A stretch of DNA of 64,000 nucleotides from an uncultured Aquimarina sp. GTDB lineage: Bacteria; Bacteroidota; Bacteroidia; Flavobacteriales; Flavobacteriaceae. Position 1 is the first letter of the stretch. Every line of letters starts with the position of its first letter. The translations under genes were made by a program, and so were the position numbers. Below the pieces are notes generated by a model, which saw only the letters and a list, made by a program, of their open reading frames with translations, was not told where the DNA came from and did no database searches. The stretch is from contig CANMLU010000010.1 of assembly GCA_947498815.1 (NCBI GenBank), positions 110,868 to 174,867 of the forward strand, read 5' to 3'. Positions 9,003 through 17,898 of this stretch are shown in pieces.

Positions 9003-9779
9003 ATGAATAGTATAAAGAAATCGTTTAATCTTGAAGGTAAAGTAGCGGTCATTACAGGCTCTAGTAAAGGAATAGGAAAATCTATCGCATATGGCCTGGC
9101 AGAACATGGAGCCAAGGTAGTTATTAGTAGTAGAAGCCAGGAAGCAGTTGATGAGGTGGCAGCCGAGTTCAAAGCAGCAGGGTTAGAAGCTGTGGGTATT
9201 GCCTGTCACATTGGTAAGGCCGAACAAAGAGAACATCTAATACAAAAAACCATCGAACATTTTGGAGGTATCGATATCCTAGTAAATAATGCAGCTATTA
9301 ACCCAATATATGGCCCAATTGAAGATGCCGAAGAAGGTGTTTTTGATAAAATAATGGACGTGAATGTTAAGGCACCTTGGATGTTATCAAACCTAGCATT
9401 GGCTTCTATGAAAAATAGAGGAGGAGGTAGTATTGTCAACATTGCATCGGTAGAAGCACTACATCCCGGTGCTGGATTGGGATTGTACAGTACCAGTAAA
9501 GCAGCATTACTAATGTTAACTAAGAATCAAGCAAAAGAATGGGGTAAGCATGGTATTCGTGCAAATGTTTTATGTCCTGGTCTCATTAAAACAAAATTTA
9601 GTGCTGCGCTATGGCAAAATGAAAAATTACTTCAGAAAATGGAGAAAACCTTACCTAGTGCACGTATGGGGATGCCAGATGAAATGGCAGGTATCGTATG
9701 CCTCTTGGCCTCAGATGCCGGAGCATATATGACAGGAGGCGTTTATAATGCCGATGGAGGATATATGATCGCAGGTTAA
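9003..9779 (+). CDS. SDR-family NAD(P)-dependent oxidoreductase
   Basis: A 258-residue classical short-chain dehydrogenase. Seen: cofactor loop TGSSKGIG (18-25), NNAA (about 95-98), and the active-site Ser149, Tyr162, Lys166. The C-terminus ends in [14 protein letters not shown], the usual family end. It follows the long acyl-CoA dehydrogenase by 42 bp and precedes the second one by about 56 bp, so it is probably in the same operon. Likely role: oxidation or reduction of a hydroxyacyl or keto intermediate. Substrate unknown. Confidence 0.85.
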   Translation: MNSIKKSFNLEGKVAVITGSSKGIGKSIAYGLAEHGAKVVISSRSQEAVDEVAAEFKAAGLEAVGIACHIGKAEQREHLIQKTIEHFGGIDILVNNAAINPIYGPIEDAEEGVFDKIMDVNVKAPWMLSNLALASMKNRGGGSIVNIASVEALHPGAGLGLYSTSKAALLMLTKNQAKEWGKHGIRANVLCPGLIKTKFSAALWQNEKLLQKMEKTLPSARMGMPDEMAGIVCLLASDAGAYMTGGVYNADGGYMIAG

Positions 9780-9835
9780 TTTACTTTTTTATGTTATTTC
9801 CGTCAGGCGGAAATCTTTTATTAATAATAACTAGT

Positions 9836-11059
9836 ATGAATTTTGATTACTCAGAAAAAATAGTCTCACTACAGAAGAAACTGAATATATTCTTTGATGA
9901 GCATATCCTTCCTGTTGAAGCAGAAGTGAGTGCTTTTAATTATCATCCAGATAACCGTTGGAAACGTTGGCCTGGAATGGACAATCTTAAGCAAAAGGCG
10001 AAAGAAGCTGGATTATGGAATCTTTTTCTTCCAAAAAGTTATGGAGACTTAAGCCCTGGATTAACAAACCTGGAATATGCACCAATGGCCGAAATTATGG
10101 GACGTATATTATGGTCTTCAGAAGTGTTTAATTGCAATGCTCCCGATACTGGAAATATGGAAGTGTTGGCAAAGTATGGTTCATCTGATCAAAAAAAACA
10201 ATGGCTAGAACCCTTGATGAATGGGGATATTCGCTCGGCTTTCTTAATGACCGAACCACAGGTGGCCTCTTCGGATGCAACAAATATCGAAACTTCAATT
10301 GTGAGTGACGGTGACCATTATGTGATCAATGGTCGCAAGTGGTGGTCGTCTGGAGGTATGGATCCACATTGTAAGATTGCCATTGTAATGGGTAAAACGG
10401 ATCCCAGTGCCTCAAGGCATCAACAACAAAGTATGATTTTAGTACCTATGGATACTCCTGGATTAAAAATTATTCGACCGTTATCAGTTTTTGGATTTTA
10501 TGATTCTCCCGAGGGACATGCAGAGATTGTTTTGGATAATGTGCGTGTACCCAAAGAGAACCTAATTCTGGGCGAAGGTCGAGGTTTTGAGATTGCTCAA
10601 GGCCGACTTGGACCGGGGCGTATTCATCATTGCATGCGTTTAATTGGTATGGCACAGCGATCACTGGAGTTGATGTCTCAAAGAGCTTCAGAACGTATTG
10701 CTTTTGGTAAAACTTTTAAAGATTATAGCAGCATTCGTCAAGAGATTGCTCAATCAAAATGTGAAATCGAACAAGCCCGATTATTAACGCTTTCAGCAGC
10801 GTATAAAATGGATAAAGAAGGTAATAAAACGTCCAAAGATTTGATTGCAATGATCAAAATTGTAGCTCCAAATATGGCACTAAATGTTATTGATAGAGCG
10901 ATGCAAATTCATGGCGGAAAAGGAGTTGGGCCAGATACGCCTTTGGCACACTTTTTTGTTGCCGCTCGTATGCTTCGTTTGGCAGATGGGCCCGATGAAG
11001 TACATATGTATCAACTAGGTAAAAGTGTCATCAATACATACGCGCAAGAGAAAATATAA
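9836..11059 (+). CDS. Acyl-CoA dehydrogenase, ACAD10/11-like
   Basis: A 407-residue acyl-CoA dehydrogenase. I place the start at 9836 ([10 protein letters not shown]); an ATG 15 codons upstream would add [15 protein letters not shown], which overlaps a small repeat-like sequence and fits the family poorly. Seen: the FAD segment [16 protein letters not shown], the flavin-domain [14 protein letters not shown] and the C-terminal [13 protein letters not shown]. That last signature is shared with ACAD10/ACAD11-type enzymes and differs from the YEGT-type base of the first dehydrogenase. The next gene encodes an APH-fold kinase, the other domain that is fused to this type of dehydrogenase in human ACAD10/11. 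Likely substrate: a 4-phospho- or branched acyl-CoA (inference). Confidence 0.87.
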   Translation: MNFDYSEKIVSLQKKLNIFFDEHILPVEAEVSAFNYHPDNRWKRWPGMDNLKQKAKEAGLWNLFLPKSYGDLSPGLTNLEYAPMAEIMGRILWSSEVFNCNAPDTGNMEVLAKYGSSDQKKQWLEPLMNGDIRSAFLMTEPQVASSDATNIETSIVSDGDHYVINGRKWWSSGGMDPHCKIAIVMGKTDPSASRHQQQSMILVPMDTPGLKIIRPLSVFGFYDSPEGHAEIVLDNVRVPKENLILGEGRGFEIAQGRLGPGRIHHCMRLIGMAQRSLELMSQRASERIAFGKTFKDYSSIRQEIAQSKCEIEQARLLTLSAAYKMDKEGNKTSKDLIAMIKIVAPNMALNVIDRAMQIHGGKGVGPDTPLAHFFVAARMLRLADGPDEVHMYQLGKSVINTYAQEKI

Positions 11060-11145
11060 ATAGGACCGTATTTATAACCAATAAACAAACCAAAACATAA
11101 GTAGTCCGAGTTTATCGAAGACTATTTTAATTTCAAAATATAAAA

Positions 11146-12198
11146 ATGCAGAACGTACGCAAGGGCGAAGAATTAAACGAGAAAATGCTCAAAATGTACC
11201 TTCAAAAAGAAGGGCTTATCAATAGTGATCAAAGTGATTGGCAGGTGACACAGTTTACGCATGGGTATTCTAACTTAACATATTTGCTACAAATCGAAGA
11301 TAAAGAATATGTGCTTCGTCGACCACCATTTGGTGCCATAAAAAGAGGACACGATATGGGACGCGAATTCAAAGTGCAGTCTGGCGTATATTCGACCTTT
11401 CCTAAAGTTCCAAAAATGTATCTGTATACAGAAGATGAAGCCATACTAGGATGTCCTTTTTATATCATGGAAAAAGTTAATGGTATCATTTTGAATGTGA
11501 AAGAAGCTAAAAAAAGAAATATCCCTTCTGGGGATTTTAAAACTATTGCTAATTCTTGGTTAGATACTTTTGTAGAGCTCCATGCGATAGATTATAAAGC
11601 AGCTGGGCTTACAGATTTGGGAAAACCTGAAGGTTACGTAGAACGACAAGTACTCAATTGGGGTAAGCAGTACCTCAAAGCGGCTACAGAGGATGTGCCG
11701 GCTGCCGATAAAGTGATGCGTTGGATGGAAGAAAATCAACCAAAAGAATATAGGCATAGCTTAGTGCATAATGATTTCAAATACGATAATGTTGTTTTTA
11801 AAGATGATAGTTGGCAAGAAGTTACTGCCGTTTTGGATTGGGAGATGGCAACTCTTGGTGATCCGTTGATGGACCTAGGAACTTCTCTTGGCTATTGGAC
11901 CATGGCTAATGATCATCCATTTGTACAACAAGGGATACCATCACCAACCAGTATGGATGGTAATCCAGGTAGAAGTGAAATCGTAGAGTTGTATACTCAA
12001 AAAAGTGGAAAGGAAGTGGATCATTTGGTGTTTTATTATGCTTTCGGACTTTTTAAAATCGCAGTGATTGCACAACAGATTTATTACAGATATAATAAAG
12101 GACTTACAACAGATCCCCGTTTTGCACAATTGAATAAAGCGACAGAATTGTTATGTAATCTCGCTTTACAGGCAATTCAAAAAAATAAAATAGATTAA
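11146..12198 (+). CDS. APH-fold phosphotransferase (ACAD10/11- and LvaA-like kinase)
   Basis: A 350-residue protein of the aminoglycoside phosphotransferase/choline kinase fold. Seen: the glycine/hydrophobic N-lobe FTHGYSNLTYLL and YVLRRPPFG, the catalytic loop HNDFKYDN (His208, Asp210) and the metal-binding DWEMATLGDP (Asp231). The last motif, with GDPLMDLG, marks the subgroup found beside acyl-CoA dehydrogenases rather than antibiotic kinases. In human ACAD11 and in the Pseudomonas lva pathway, kinases of this type phosphorylate a 4-hydroxyacyl-CoA. It directly follows the ACAD10/11-like dehydrogenase by 86 bp. Antibiotic resistance is unlikely from context. Confidence 0.88.
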   Translation: MQNVRKGEELNEKMLKMYLQKEGLINSDQSDWQVTQFTHGYSNLTYLLQIEDKEYVLRRPPFGAIKRGHDMGREFKVQSGVYSTFPKVPKMYLYTEDEAILGCPFYIMEKVNGIILNVKEAKKRNIPSGDFKTIANSWLDTFVELHAIDYKAAGLTDLGKPEGYVERQVLNWGKQYLKAATEDVPAADKVMRWMEENQPKEYRHSLVHNDFKYDNVVFKDDSWQEVTAVLDWEMATLGDPLMDLGTSLGYWTMANDHPFVQQGIPSPTSMDGNPGRSEIVELYTQKSGKEVDHLVFYYAFGLFKIAVIAQQIYYRYNKGLTTDPRFAQLNKATELLCNLALQAIQKNKID

Positions 12199-12244
12199 TA
12201 ATATAAAGGATCTCTCCAGATTTTAAGTAGTAAAAAAATATAGA

Positions 12245-12880
12245 ATGGATTATTTAGCTTCAACATATTATTTTGATTATAAAACAGAAGAGATTCAGGA
12301 ACTTGTTAAAGAGTTCAATATTGATGAATTAACTTCAAAAGAAAAAGCGAAACGATTATATCTTAAGATAAGAGATGAATGGAAATATGACCCTTATACC
12401 ATAAGCCTTTTAAGCGAAGGGTACAAGGCGAGTACTGTTGCCAAAAAAACAACAGGTCATTGTGTAGATAAATCTATCCTGTTAGTGGCCGGTTTAAGAG
12501 CTTTAGGAATACCAGCTAGGATTCATCTAGCCAAGGTGAAGAACCATATAGCCGTTGAACGATTAACCGAAAAATTTGGGACGAATGAATTAACACCACA
12601 TGGAATGGTGAATTTGTATCTTAACGGAAAATGGTTGAAGGTTTCACCAGCTTTTAATCAATCCTTATGTGAGAAATGTAATGTAGCACCTTTGGAGTTT
12701 GATGGTGAAAATGATTCAATGTTCCAAGAGTATGATAGTGAAGGTAATGAATTTATGGAATACCTTCAGGATTATGGTCATTTTGAAGATGTCCCTTTTG
12801 ATTTTATGATTCACAACATGAAGACACACTATCCAGAAATAGTTAACATGTCTCAGGATTCCGGCATAGTACAAATATAA
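12245..12880 (+). CDS. Transglutaminase-fold protein
   Basis: A 211-residue protein with a transglutaminase-like core. Seen: the nucleophile region TTGHCVDKSILLVAGLRALGIPARI (Cys73 in the usual G-x-C context), a later HGMVNLYLNGKW (His119) and VSPAFN. In most family members the third catalytic position after the His strand is Asp in a D-P turn; here it reads V-S-P (Ser134), so activity may be altered. No signal peptide, so it is cytosolic, unlike many bacterial members. It lies within the catabolic operon, 46 bp after the kinase gene. Its role there is unknown; a protease or amidase is possible. Confidence 0.75.
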   Translation: MDYLASTYYFDYKTEEIQELVKEFNIDELTSKEKAKRLYLKIRDEWKYDPYTISLLSEGYKASTVAKKTTGHCVDKSILLVAGLRALGIPARIHLAKVKNHIAVERLTEKFGTNELTPHGMVNLYLNGKWLKVSPAFNQSLCEKCNVAPLEFDGENDSMFQEYDSEGNEFMEYLQDYGHFEDVPFDFMIHNMKTHYPEIVNMSQDSGIVQI

Positions 12881-12910
12881 CACACAGTAGACAAAATTAA
12901 ATATCGAAAC

Positions 12911-13297
12911 ATGAGTGATAAATATGTAGGAGTGACCCCCGAACAATTTCAAGATTTTACAACCTTACCAATAGAAGGTTCCTTTCAAATGCTGAATTTA
13001 TTAAAATTTAAAGATAAAGTAGAAGAAACAGGATTATCTGGAGCAGAGGCGTATGGACAATATATGAATGCTGTGATCCCTTTTTTTATGGCTTCAAAAG
13101 CTAAAATAATATACCAAGGAAGACCAGTATTCAGTCTTATTGGGCCAGAAGATACCAATGAGTGGGATAAGATTTTAATTGTAGAATATGCCAGTAAAGA
13201 AGATTTTCTAAAAATGATTACAGCCGAGGGGTATCCATCAAAAATGCGAAGCCAGGCACTTGAAGATTCACGACTTATATTATGTACAGCAAAATAA
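12911..13297 (+). CDS. DUF1330-like small protein
   Basis: A 128-residue protein with the ferredoxin-like alpha/beta dimer fold expected of DUF1330 proteins. Seen: the opening strand EGSFQMLNLLKF, a helix ending GAEAYGQYMNAV, then VFSLIGPE and DKILIVEYASKEDFLKMI, followed by YPSKMRSQALEDSRLILC, the usual family end. It follows the transglutaminase-fold gene by 30 bp and precedes an SDR gene by 29 bp, so it is probably co-transcribed. DUF1330 has no agreed function; some relatives are monooxygenase- or isomerase-like. Confidence 0.7.
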   Translation: MSDKYVGVTPEQFQDFTTLPIEGSFQMLNLLKFKDKVEETGLSGAEAYGQYMNAVIPFFMASKAKIIYQGRPVFSLIGPEDTNEWDKILIVEYASKEDFLKMITAEGYPSKMRSQALEDSRLILCTAK

Positions 13298-13326
13298 GAT
13301 CATAGTAGTTCTAATAAAGATATAAC

Positions 13327-14082
13327 ATGGAAGTAAAAGATAAAATAGTCATCGTAACCGGTTCGGGCTCGGGCATTGGAGCGGCTACAGCAAAGCATTT
13401 TGCAAAACACCAGGCCAAAGTAATAGTTTCGGATATTAGAGAAGATAAAGCACAAAAAATAGTTGATGAGATCAAGGCCGATGGAGGTGAAGCTATTGCA
13501 GTCATTTCCAATGTGGCCAAATTTGATGAGGTAGAACAGTTGATAGAAAAAACGGTTTCAACTTATGGTCAGTTGGATGTGATAGTAAATAATGCAGGTA
13601 TAGGTCCCAGCAACATGGCCAAAACGGGAGAATATACCTTGGAAGATTGGGATAGCGTTATCGCTGTAAACCAAACTGGGGTGTTTTATTGTATGAAACT
13701 CGCATTACAACAAATGATAAAACAAGGAGGAGGAAATATTGTAAATATCGCTTCATTGGCTGGTTTAAAAGCTTCGCTCAACAATTTATCCTATAGTGCA
13801 AGTAAATTTGCAGTGGTTGGTATGACCAAATCTGCAGCTTTGGAGTATGCTACAAAAAATATTCGAATCAACGCAGTATGCCCCGGCTATACAGAATCGG
13901 CGCTTCTCGACAAATTGCTATCGGTACGGCCAGATATGGATCAAATGCTTAAAAGTGTTATTCCGATGAAACGTTATGGTCTAGCCGAAGAAATTGCCGA
14001 AGCAGTAGTTTGGTTGGCTTCAGATAACACCAAATTTATAACTGGTCAAACGATAACTCTGGATGGAGGAACATCATTATAA
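13327..14082 (+). CDS. SDR-family oxidoreductase (FabG/3-hydroxyacyl-CoA dehydrogenase-like)
   Basis: A 251-residue classical SDR. Seen: TGSGSGIG cofactor loop (11-18), NNAG (88-91), catalytic Ser143, Tyr156 and Lys160, and the C-terminal ITGQTITLDGG. The Asp at the end of the second beta strand (VSDIRED, Asp36) suggests preference for NAD(H) over NADP(H), which suits a catabolic direction. It lies mid-operon between DUF1330 and the medium-chain reductase. It may be the counterpart of LvaD-type dehydrogenases, but the substrate is inferred only from context. Confidence 0.86.
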   Translation: MEVKDKIVIVTGSGSGIGAATAKHFAKHQAKVIVSDIREDKAQKIVDEIKADGGEAIAVISNVAKFDEVEQLIEKTVSTYGQLDVIVNNAGIGPSNMAKTGEYTLEDWDSVIAVNQTGVFYCMKLALQQMIKQGGGNIVNIASLAGLKASLNNLSYSASKFAVVGMTKSAALEYATKNIRINAVCPGYTESALLDKLLSVRPDMDQMLKSVIPMKRYGLAEEIAEAVVWLASDNTKFITGQTITLDGGTSL

Positions 14083-14131
14083 AATTAAACACACAAGGAT
14101 TACTTTCAAATAAAACATAAAAGAAAAACTA

Positions 14132-15136
14132 ATGAATAAGCAACTAATATTTAAAAAACGACCGGTAGGTCTTCCGGAAAGAGATACATGGGAATTACAA
14201 TCAAATGCCATACCCGAACCAAAGGAAGGTGAAGTCTTGATACAACAACACTACATTTCTCTTGATCCCGCCATGCGAGGTTGGATGAATGAAGGCAAAT
14301 CATATATCGAACCAGTACAGATTGATGATGTTATGCGCGCAGGTTCCGTAGGAAAAGTAATAAAGTCGAATAATCACCCAAAATATAAAGAAGGAGATTA
14401 TTTAACGGGTTGGGGTGGTGTACAACAGTATACAGTGACCGACGGGAGTAATTGGTATCAGGTAGATCCAAGTTTGGCTCCTTTACCGATGTACATAGGT
14501 ACTTTAGGGATGCCTGGTATGACGGCATATTTTGGGATTTTAGAAGTTGGTAAGATCAAAGAAGGAGATACTGTTCTAGTTTCTGGAGCAGCCGGAGCAG
14601 TGGGTAGCGTTGTTGGACAAATTGCCAAAATCAAAGGGTGTCGTGTGATTGGAATTGCCGGTGGAGCGGATAAGTGCAAGTACTTAGTTGAAAAGCTTGG
14701 TTTTGATGGTGCTATTGATTATAAATCTGAGAATATACATGCCGGATTAAAACGTGAGTGCCCTAAGGGAATCGATGTATATTTTGATAATGTAGGAGGT
14801 GAAATCCTTGATGCTGCCCTGGCAAGATTAAGAATGCATGCTCGCATTGTTGTTTGCGGAGCAATTTCACAATACAACAACAAAATAGCTGTCAAAGGAC
14901 CTTCTAACTATTTATCTCTTTTGGTGAATCGCGCAACGATGCAAGGAATGGTAGTGATGGATTATGCAAAAGATTATGGTAAAGCAGCCATGGAAATGGG
15001 CGGTTGGATGGCCCAAGGAAAGCTGAAGAGTAAAGAAGATATCTATGAAGGAATTGAAAACTTTCACGAAACCTTTTTACGCCTATTCTCGGGTGATAAA
15101 ATGGGGAAATTAGTATTAAAAGTGATTGAGGAATAG
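14132..15136 (+). CDS. NADP-dependent medium-chain oxidoreductase (CurA/PTGR-like)
   Basis: A 334-residue zinc-free medium-chain dehydrogenase/reductase. Seen: an N-terminal GroES-like domain, the segment LGMPGMTAYFG, the nucleotide loop SGAAGAVGSVVGQIAK and the GGEILDAAL and GAISQYN patterns typical of the leukotriene B4 dehydrogenase/prostaglandin reductase and YncB/CurA group. These enzymes reduce the double bond of alpha,beta-unsaturated ketones or aldehydes with NADPH. It fits a role in handling enone intermediates in the cluster. Substrate unknown. Confidence 0.85.
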   Translation: MNKQLIFKKRPVGLPERDTWELQSNAIPEPKEGEVLIQQHYISLDPAMRGWMNEGKSYIEPVQIDDVMRAGSVGKVIKSNNHPKYKEGDYLTGWGGVQQYTVTDGSNWYQVDPSLAPLPMYIGTLGMPGMTAYFGILEVGKIKEGDTVLVSGAAGAVGSVVGQIAKIKGCRVIGIAGGADKCKYLVEKLGFDGAIDYKSENIHAGLKRECPKGIDVYFDNVGGEILDAALARLRMHARIVVCGAISQYNNKIAVKGPSNYLSLLVNRATMQGMVVMDYAKDYGKAAMEMGGWMAQGKLKSKEDIYEGIENFHETFLRLFSGDKMGKLVLKVIEE

Positions 15137-15165
15137 AATTTTAAAAGTATTTATGTACGAGGTTT

Positions 15166-15192
15166 CTGTCACATTGAGCGGAGTCGAAATGT
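15166..15192. repeat. 27-bp dispersed repeat, copy A
   Basis: A 27-bp sequence beginning CTGTCACATTGAGCGGAG is repeated perfectly at 22949-22975. It is one arm of an intergenic hairpin repeat family of the kind often seen in Flavobacteriaceae. It lies between two reductase genes of the cluster, so it does not end the operon by itself. Confidence 0.75.
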
Positions 15193-15268
15193 ACAGAATA
15201 CCAAAAAACTAGTATTCGAAGGAGCTTGAAATGATAGAATAAAAATTAAATAACTCACAAATCAAATA

Positions 15269-16246
15269 ATGAAAGCAATCGTTTGTAAACAATTCGGTCC
15301 ACCTTCTAATCTTGTTCTTGAAGAAATAGAAAGTCCAAAACCCAAAGAAAAAGAAGTGGTTGTCCAAGTTAAAGCGTGCGGGGTAAATTTTCCGGATACT
15401 TTGATCATTCAAGGATTGTATCAATTTAAACCCGAGTTGCCTTTTACGCCTGGTAGTGATATCGCAGGAATTGTAAAAGAAACAGGATCTGGAGTCACAC
15501 ATGTAAAACCAGGAGATGAGGTTTTTGGTTTTGTGATGCATGGTGGCTATGCCGAAGCAGTAGTTGTTCCCGGTAATGCATGTTTTATAAAACCTCCTAT
15601 GATGGATTTTCCGATCGCGGCATCGTTTATGATGGCTTATGGAACATCCTATCATGCATTAAAGGATAGAGCCAAATTACAAGAAGGAGAAACACTGTTG
15701 GTATTAGGAGCATCTGGTGGAGTCGGTTTGGCGGCTGTTGAACTAGGGAAGTTGATGGGAGCCAAAGTCATTGCGGCTGCATCTACCAATGAGAAATTAC
15801 AGTTATGCCAAGAATATGGTGCAGATGAGGTAATCAACTATACCACCGAAGATTTAAAATCAAAAATTAAAGAGCTTACCGAAGGTAAAGGAGTCGATGT
15901 GGTTTATGATCCGGTCGGAGGAGCTTATTCTGAAGCTGCTATTCGTGGGATGGCATGGGAAGGACGTTATCTGGTGGTTGGTTTTGCTGCTGGGGATATT
16001 CCAAAAATTCCATTGAATCTTGCTTTGCTAAAGGGTTGTGCTATTGTGGGTGTGTTCTGGGGAAGTTTTGCGATGAAAACTCCAAAAAAGAACATGCAAA
16101 ACACCATGGAATTAATGCAATGGTATGGTAGCGGTAAGCTGAAGCCACATATTTATAGAATCTATCCACTGTCAGAGTCGGCCAAAGCACTCGAAGCTAT
16201 GATGAATAGAGAAGTAAGAGGAAAAGTAGTTATTGAATGTTCGTAA
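15269..16246 (+). CDS. Quinone oxidoreductase-like NADPH:enone reductase
   Basis: A 325-residue medium-chain oxidoreductase of the quinone oxidoreductase (QOR) group. Seen: KACGVNFPDTLIIQG, the TPGSDIAGIVKE loop, the nucleotide loop LGASGGVGLAAVELGKLMGA, and GVDVVYDPVGG. It lacks the Cys/His set of zinc-dependent alcohol dehydrogenases. Relatives reduce quinones or acrylyl/enoyl compounds with NADPH. It is separated from the previous gene by 132 bp containing a dispersed repeat but keeps the same orientation. Specific substrate unknown. Confidence 0.83.
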   Translation: MKAIVCKQFGPPSNLVLEEIESPKPKEKEVVVQVKACGVNFPDTLIIQGLYQFKPELPFTPGSDIAGIVKETGSGVTHVKPGDEVFGFVMHGGYAEAVVVPGNACFIKPPMMDFPIAASFMMAYGTSYHALKDRAKLQEGETLLVLGASGGVGLAAVELGKLMGAKVIAAASTNEKLQLCQEYGADEVINYTTEDLKSKIKELTEGKGVDVVYDPVGGAYSEAAIRGMAWEGRYLVVGFAAGDIPKIPLNLALLKGCAIVGVFWGSFAMKTPKKNMQNTMELMQWYGSGKLKPHIYRIYPLSESAKALEAMMNREVRGKVVIECS

Positions 16247-16254
16247 TATTGACC

Positions 16255-16432
16255 CTTCGCGTCACATCGAGTGACTCGACTTCAAGGAGAATTGTATCGA
16301 GATGTAATTGAAATCGATAGGTGAATGTACCGCGGTGTTGCATTGGTTCTCGATACCTGCCCGTCCGGTCAGGCGGACATTTTGACTCCATTGCATTATG
16401 TCAAAACACTCGAACTGACGACAGGTGTAATT
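16255..16432. repeat. Intergenic repeat-rich segment
   Basis: The 234-bp gap between the QOR and FabG genes is unusually G+C-rich for this genome and contains short inverted motifs, including GTCCG-GTCAGG-CGGAC (16363-16378) and several ATCGAG/CTCGA words. The 'GTCAGGCGGA' core also occurs at 9803-9812. It resembles flavobacterial intergenic repeat elements. Its function is unknown. Confidence 0.5.
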
Positions 16433-16480
16433 AAATAGAAGTTTTATCTAAAAAAATAAAACTAATTAAACCAACAAAAC

Positions 16481-17218
16481 ATGAGACTAAAAAATAAAGT
16501 AGCCATCATAACCGGTGGAGCCCGAGGAATCGGTAAAGCCGTATCAGAATTATTCGCTCAAGAGGGTGCCTCGGTAATCATTTGGGACTTACTGGAAGGA
16601 GGCGAGGCTGTAGCAAAACAAATTGTTGCGAATGGAGGAGTAGCAGAGTTTACCAATATTTCGGTAACCGATAAAGCTGCAATCGAAATCGAAGCTCAAA
16701 GAATTCATAAGAAATACGATAAAATTGATATTCTGATCAATAATGCGGGAATTACCAAGGATCGTACGCTTCATAAAATGAGCGAGGACGAATGGGATGC
16801 CGTTGTTAATGTAAACCTCAAGGGTGTTTTCTTATGTACCCAAGTAGTCTCAAAATATATGAAAGATGCTGGCTACGGGCGTATTGTATCTGCAGCATCC
16901 AATGTAGGGCTACGCGGAAACTTTGGACAAACAAATTATTCGGCAACCAAAGCTGGGGTGATTGCTATGTCAAAAACCTGGACGATGGAGCTCGGTAAAT
17001 ACGGAATCACTGCCAATGCACTGGCTCCTGGTTTTACGCTAACCGAAATGACAGAGCAGATCCCCAAAGAACATCTCGACGGAATCAAATCTCAAATTCC
17101 GCTTAAAAAAGCTGCAATACCAATGGATATCGCGTATGGATATTTATACCTGGCATCTGATGAAGCTGCATATGTATCTGGTATTTGTTTGACGATTGAT
17201 GGGGGGATCTCGAGATAG
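16481..17218 (+). CDS. FabG-like SDR (3-oxoacyl reductase/3-hydroxyacyl-CoA dehydrogenase)
   Basis: A 245-residue SDR with the closest look to FabG. Seen: TGGARGIG loop (11-18), NNAGITKD (88-95), catalytic Ser140, Tyr153 and Lys157, and C-terminal YVSGICLTIDGG. FabG enzymes interconvert 3-oxoacyl and (R)-3-hydroxyacyl thioesters. The next gene is a MaoC hydratase, which makes or consumes (R)-3-hydroxyacyl-CoA, so the two can act in sequence. In this setting an acyl-CoA role is more likely than fatty acid synthesis. Confidence 0.86.
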   Translation: MRLKNKVAIITGGARGIGKAVSELFAQEGASVIIWDLLEGGEAVAKQIVANGGVAEFTNISVTDKAAIEIEAQRIHKKYDKIDILINNAGITKDRTLHKMSEDEWDAVVNVNLKGVFLCTQVVSKYMKDAGYGRIVSAASNVGLRGNFGQTNYSATKAGVIAMSKTWTMELGKYGITANALAPGFTLTEMTEQIPKEHLDGIKSQIPLKKAAIPMDIAYGYLYLASDEAAYVSGICLTIDGGISR

Positions 17219-17262
17219 GAGTGAGGGACGAGTTTTGAGGTGTGAGGAGCACGAGTGTTAAT

Positions 17263-17332
17263 ATCACTCGAACCCTGAGCGTAGTCGAAGGGTGACTATT
17301 TGTAAACCGCACTTCGACAAGCTCAGTGCGCA
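17263..17332. repeat. Paired intergenic hairpin repeats
   Basis: Two hairpin-prone motifs lie before the MaoC gene. CGCACT at 17308-17313 pairs with AGTGCG at 17325-17330, and the preceding segment (ACTCGAACCCTGAGCGTAGT...) contains the same TCGA/CTCA words in inverted form. This is the common flavobacterial 'CTTCGACAAGCTCAGTG' class of intergenic repeat. Confidence 0.6.
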
Positions 17333-17353
17333 ATAATGTTTAAAAACAAAATT

Positions 17354-17821
17354 ATGAACCAACTAATTTGTAAAAACTTCGAAGAGTTTAAAACCCACGT
17401 AGGGAAATCATTACCTACGGGGGAGTGGCTTACTGTAACCCAAGAGATGATCAATGCCTTTGCAGAAACTACTCAAGATTTTCAATGGGTGCATGTAGAC
17501 GTCAAAAGAGCTAAAAAGGAGTCGCCTTTTAAGAAAACAATTGCTCATGGGTTTTTATCGATATCATTACTCTCCAAAATGTTGATGGATCTGATTGAAG
17601 TTGAAAGCGCCGTTATGGGCGTAAACTATGGCTTAAACAAAGTTCGTTTCCCACATCCTGTACCAGTAGATAGTCGATTACGATTGCATAGCAGTATTCA
17701 AAAGATAGAACCCTATGCCGAAAACGGCATAAAAATCACCTGGGACTGCACTATGGAAATCGATGGCATCGAAAAACCCGCTTGTGTAGCAGAGTTTATT
17801 TCTTTATTGTTTGAAGGGTAA
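17354..17821 (+). CDS. MaoC-like hotdog-fold hydratase
   Basis: A 155-residue MaoC-domain protein, a likely (R)-specific enoyl-CoA hydratase. Seen: the hydratase motif with Asp42 and His47 (TTQDFQWVHVD) followed by KKTIAHGFLSISLL, the active-site segment of the family. I chose the ATG at 17354; an in-frame ATG six codons upstream (17336) abuts a repeat and is less likely. It pairs with the preceding FabG-like SDR to give hydration and oxidation steps of beta-oxidation in the R configuration. Confidence 0.85.
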   Translation: MNQLICKNFEEFKTHVGKSLPTGEWLTVTQEMINAFAETTQDFQWVHVDVKRAKKESPFKKTIAHGFLSISLLSKMLMDLIEVESAVMGVNYGLNKVRFPHPVPVDSRLRLHSSIQKIEPYAENGIKITWDCTMEIDGIEKPACVAEFISLLFEG

Positions 17822-17898
17822 GTATATGTTTCAATGAAAACATTTCAGTGCTATTGAGAACAGAGTATTCGTGTAACGGTTTTTAGTATATTTAAACC

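Noticed and set aside
11146-12198. Antibiotic-resistance kinase
   Set aside because: The GDPLMDLG motif and acyl-CoA dehydrogenase context fit the catabolic subgroup.
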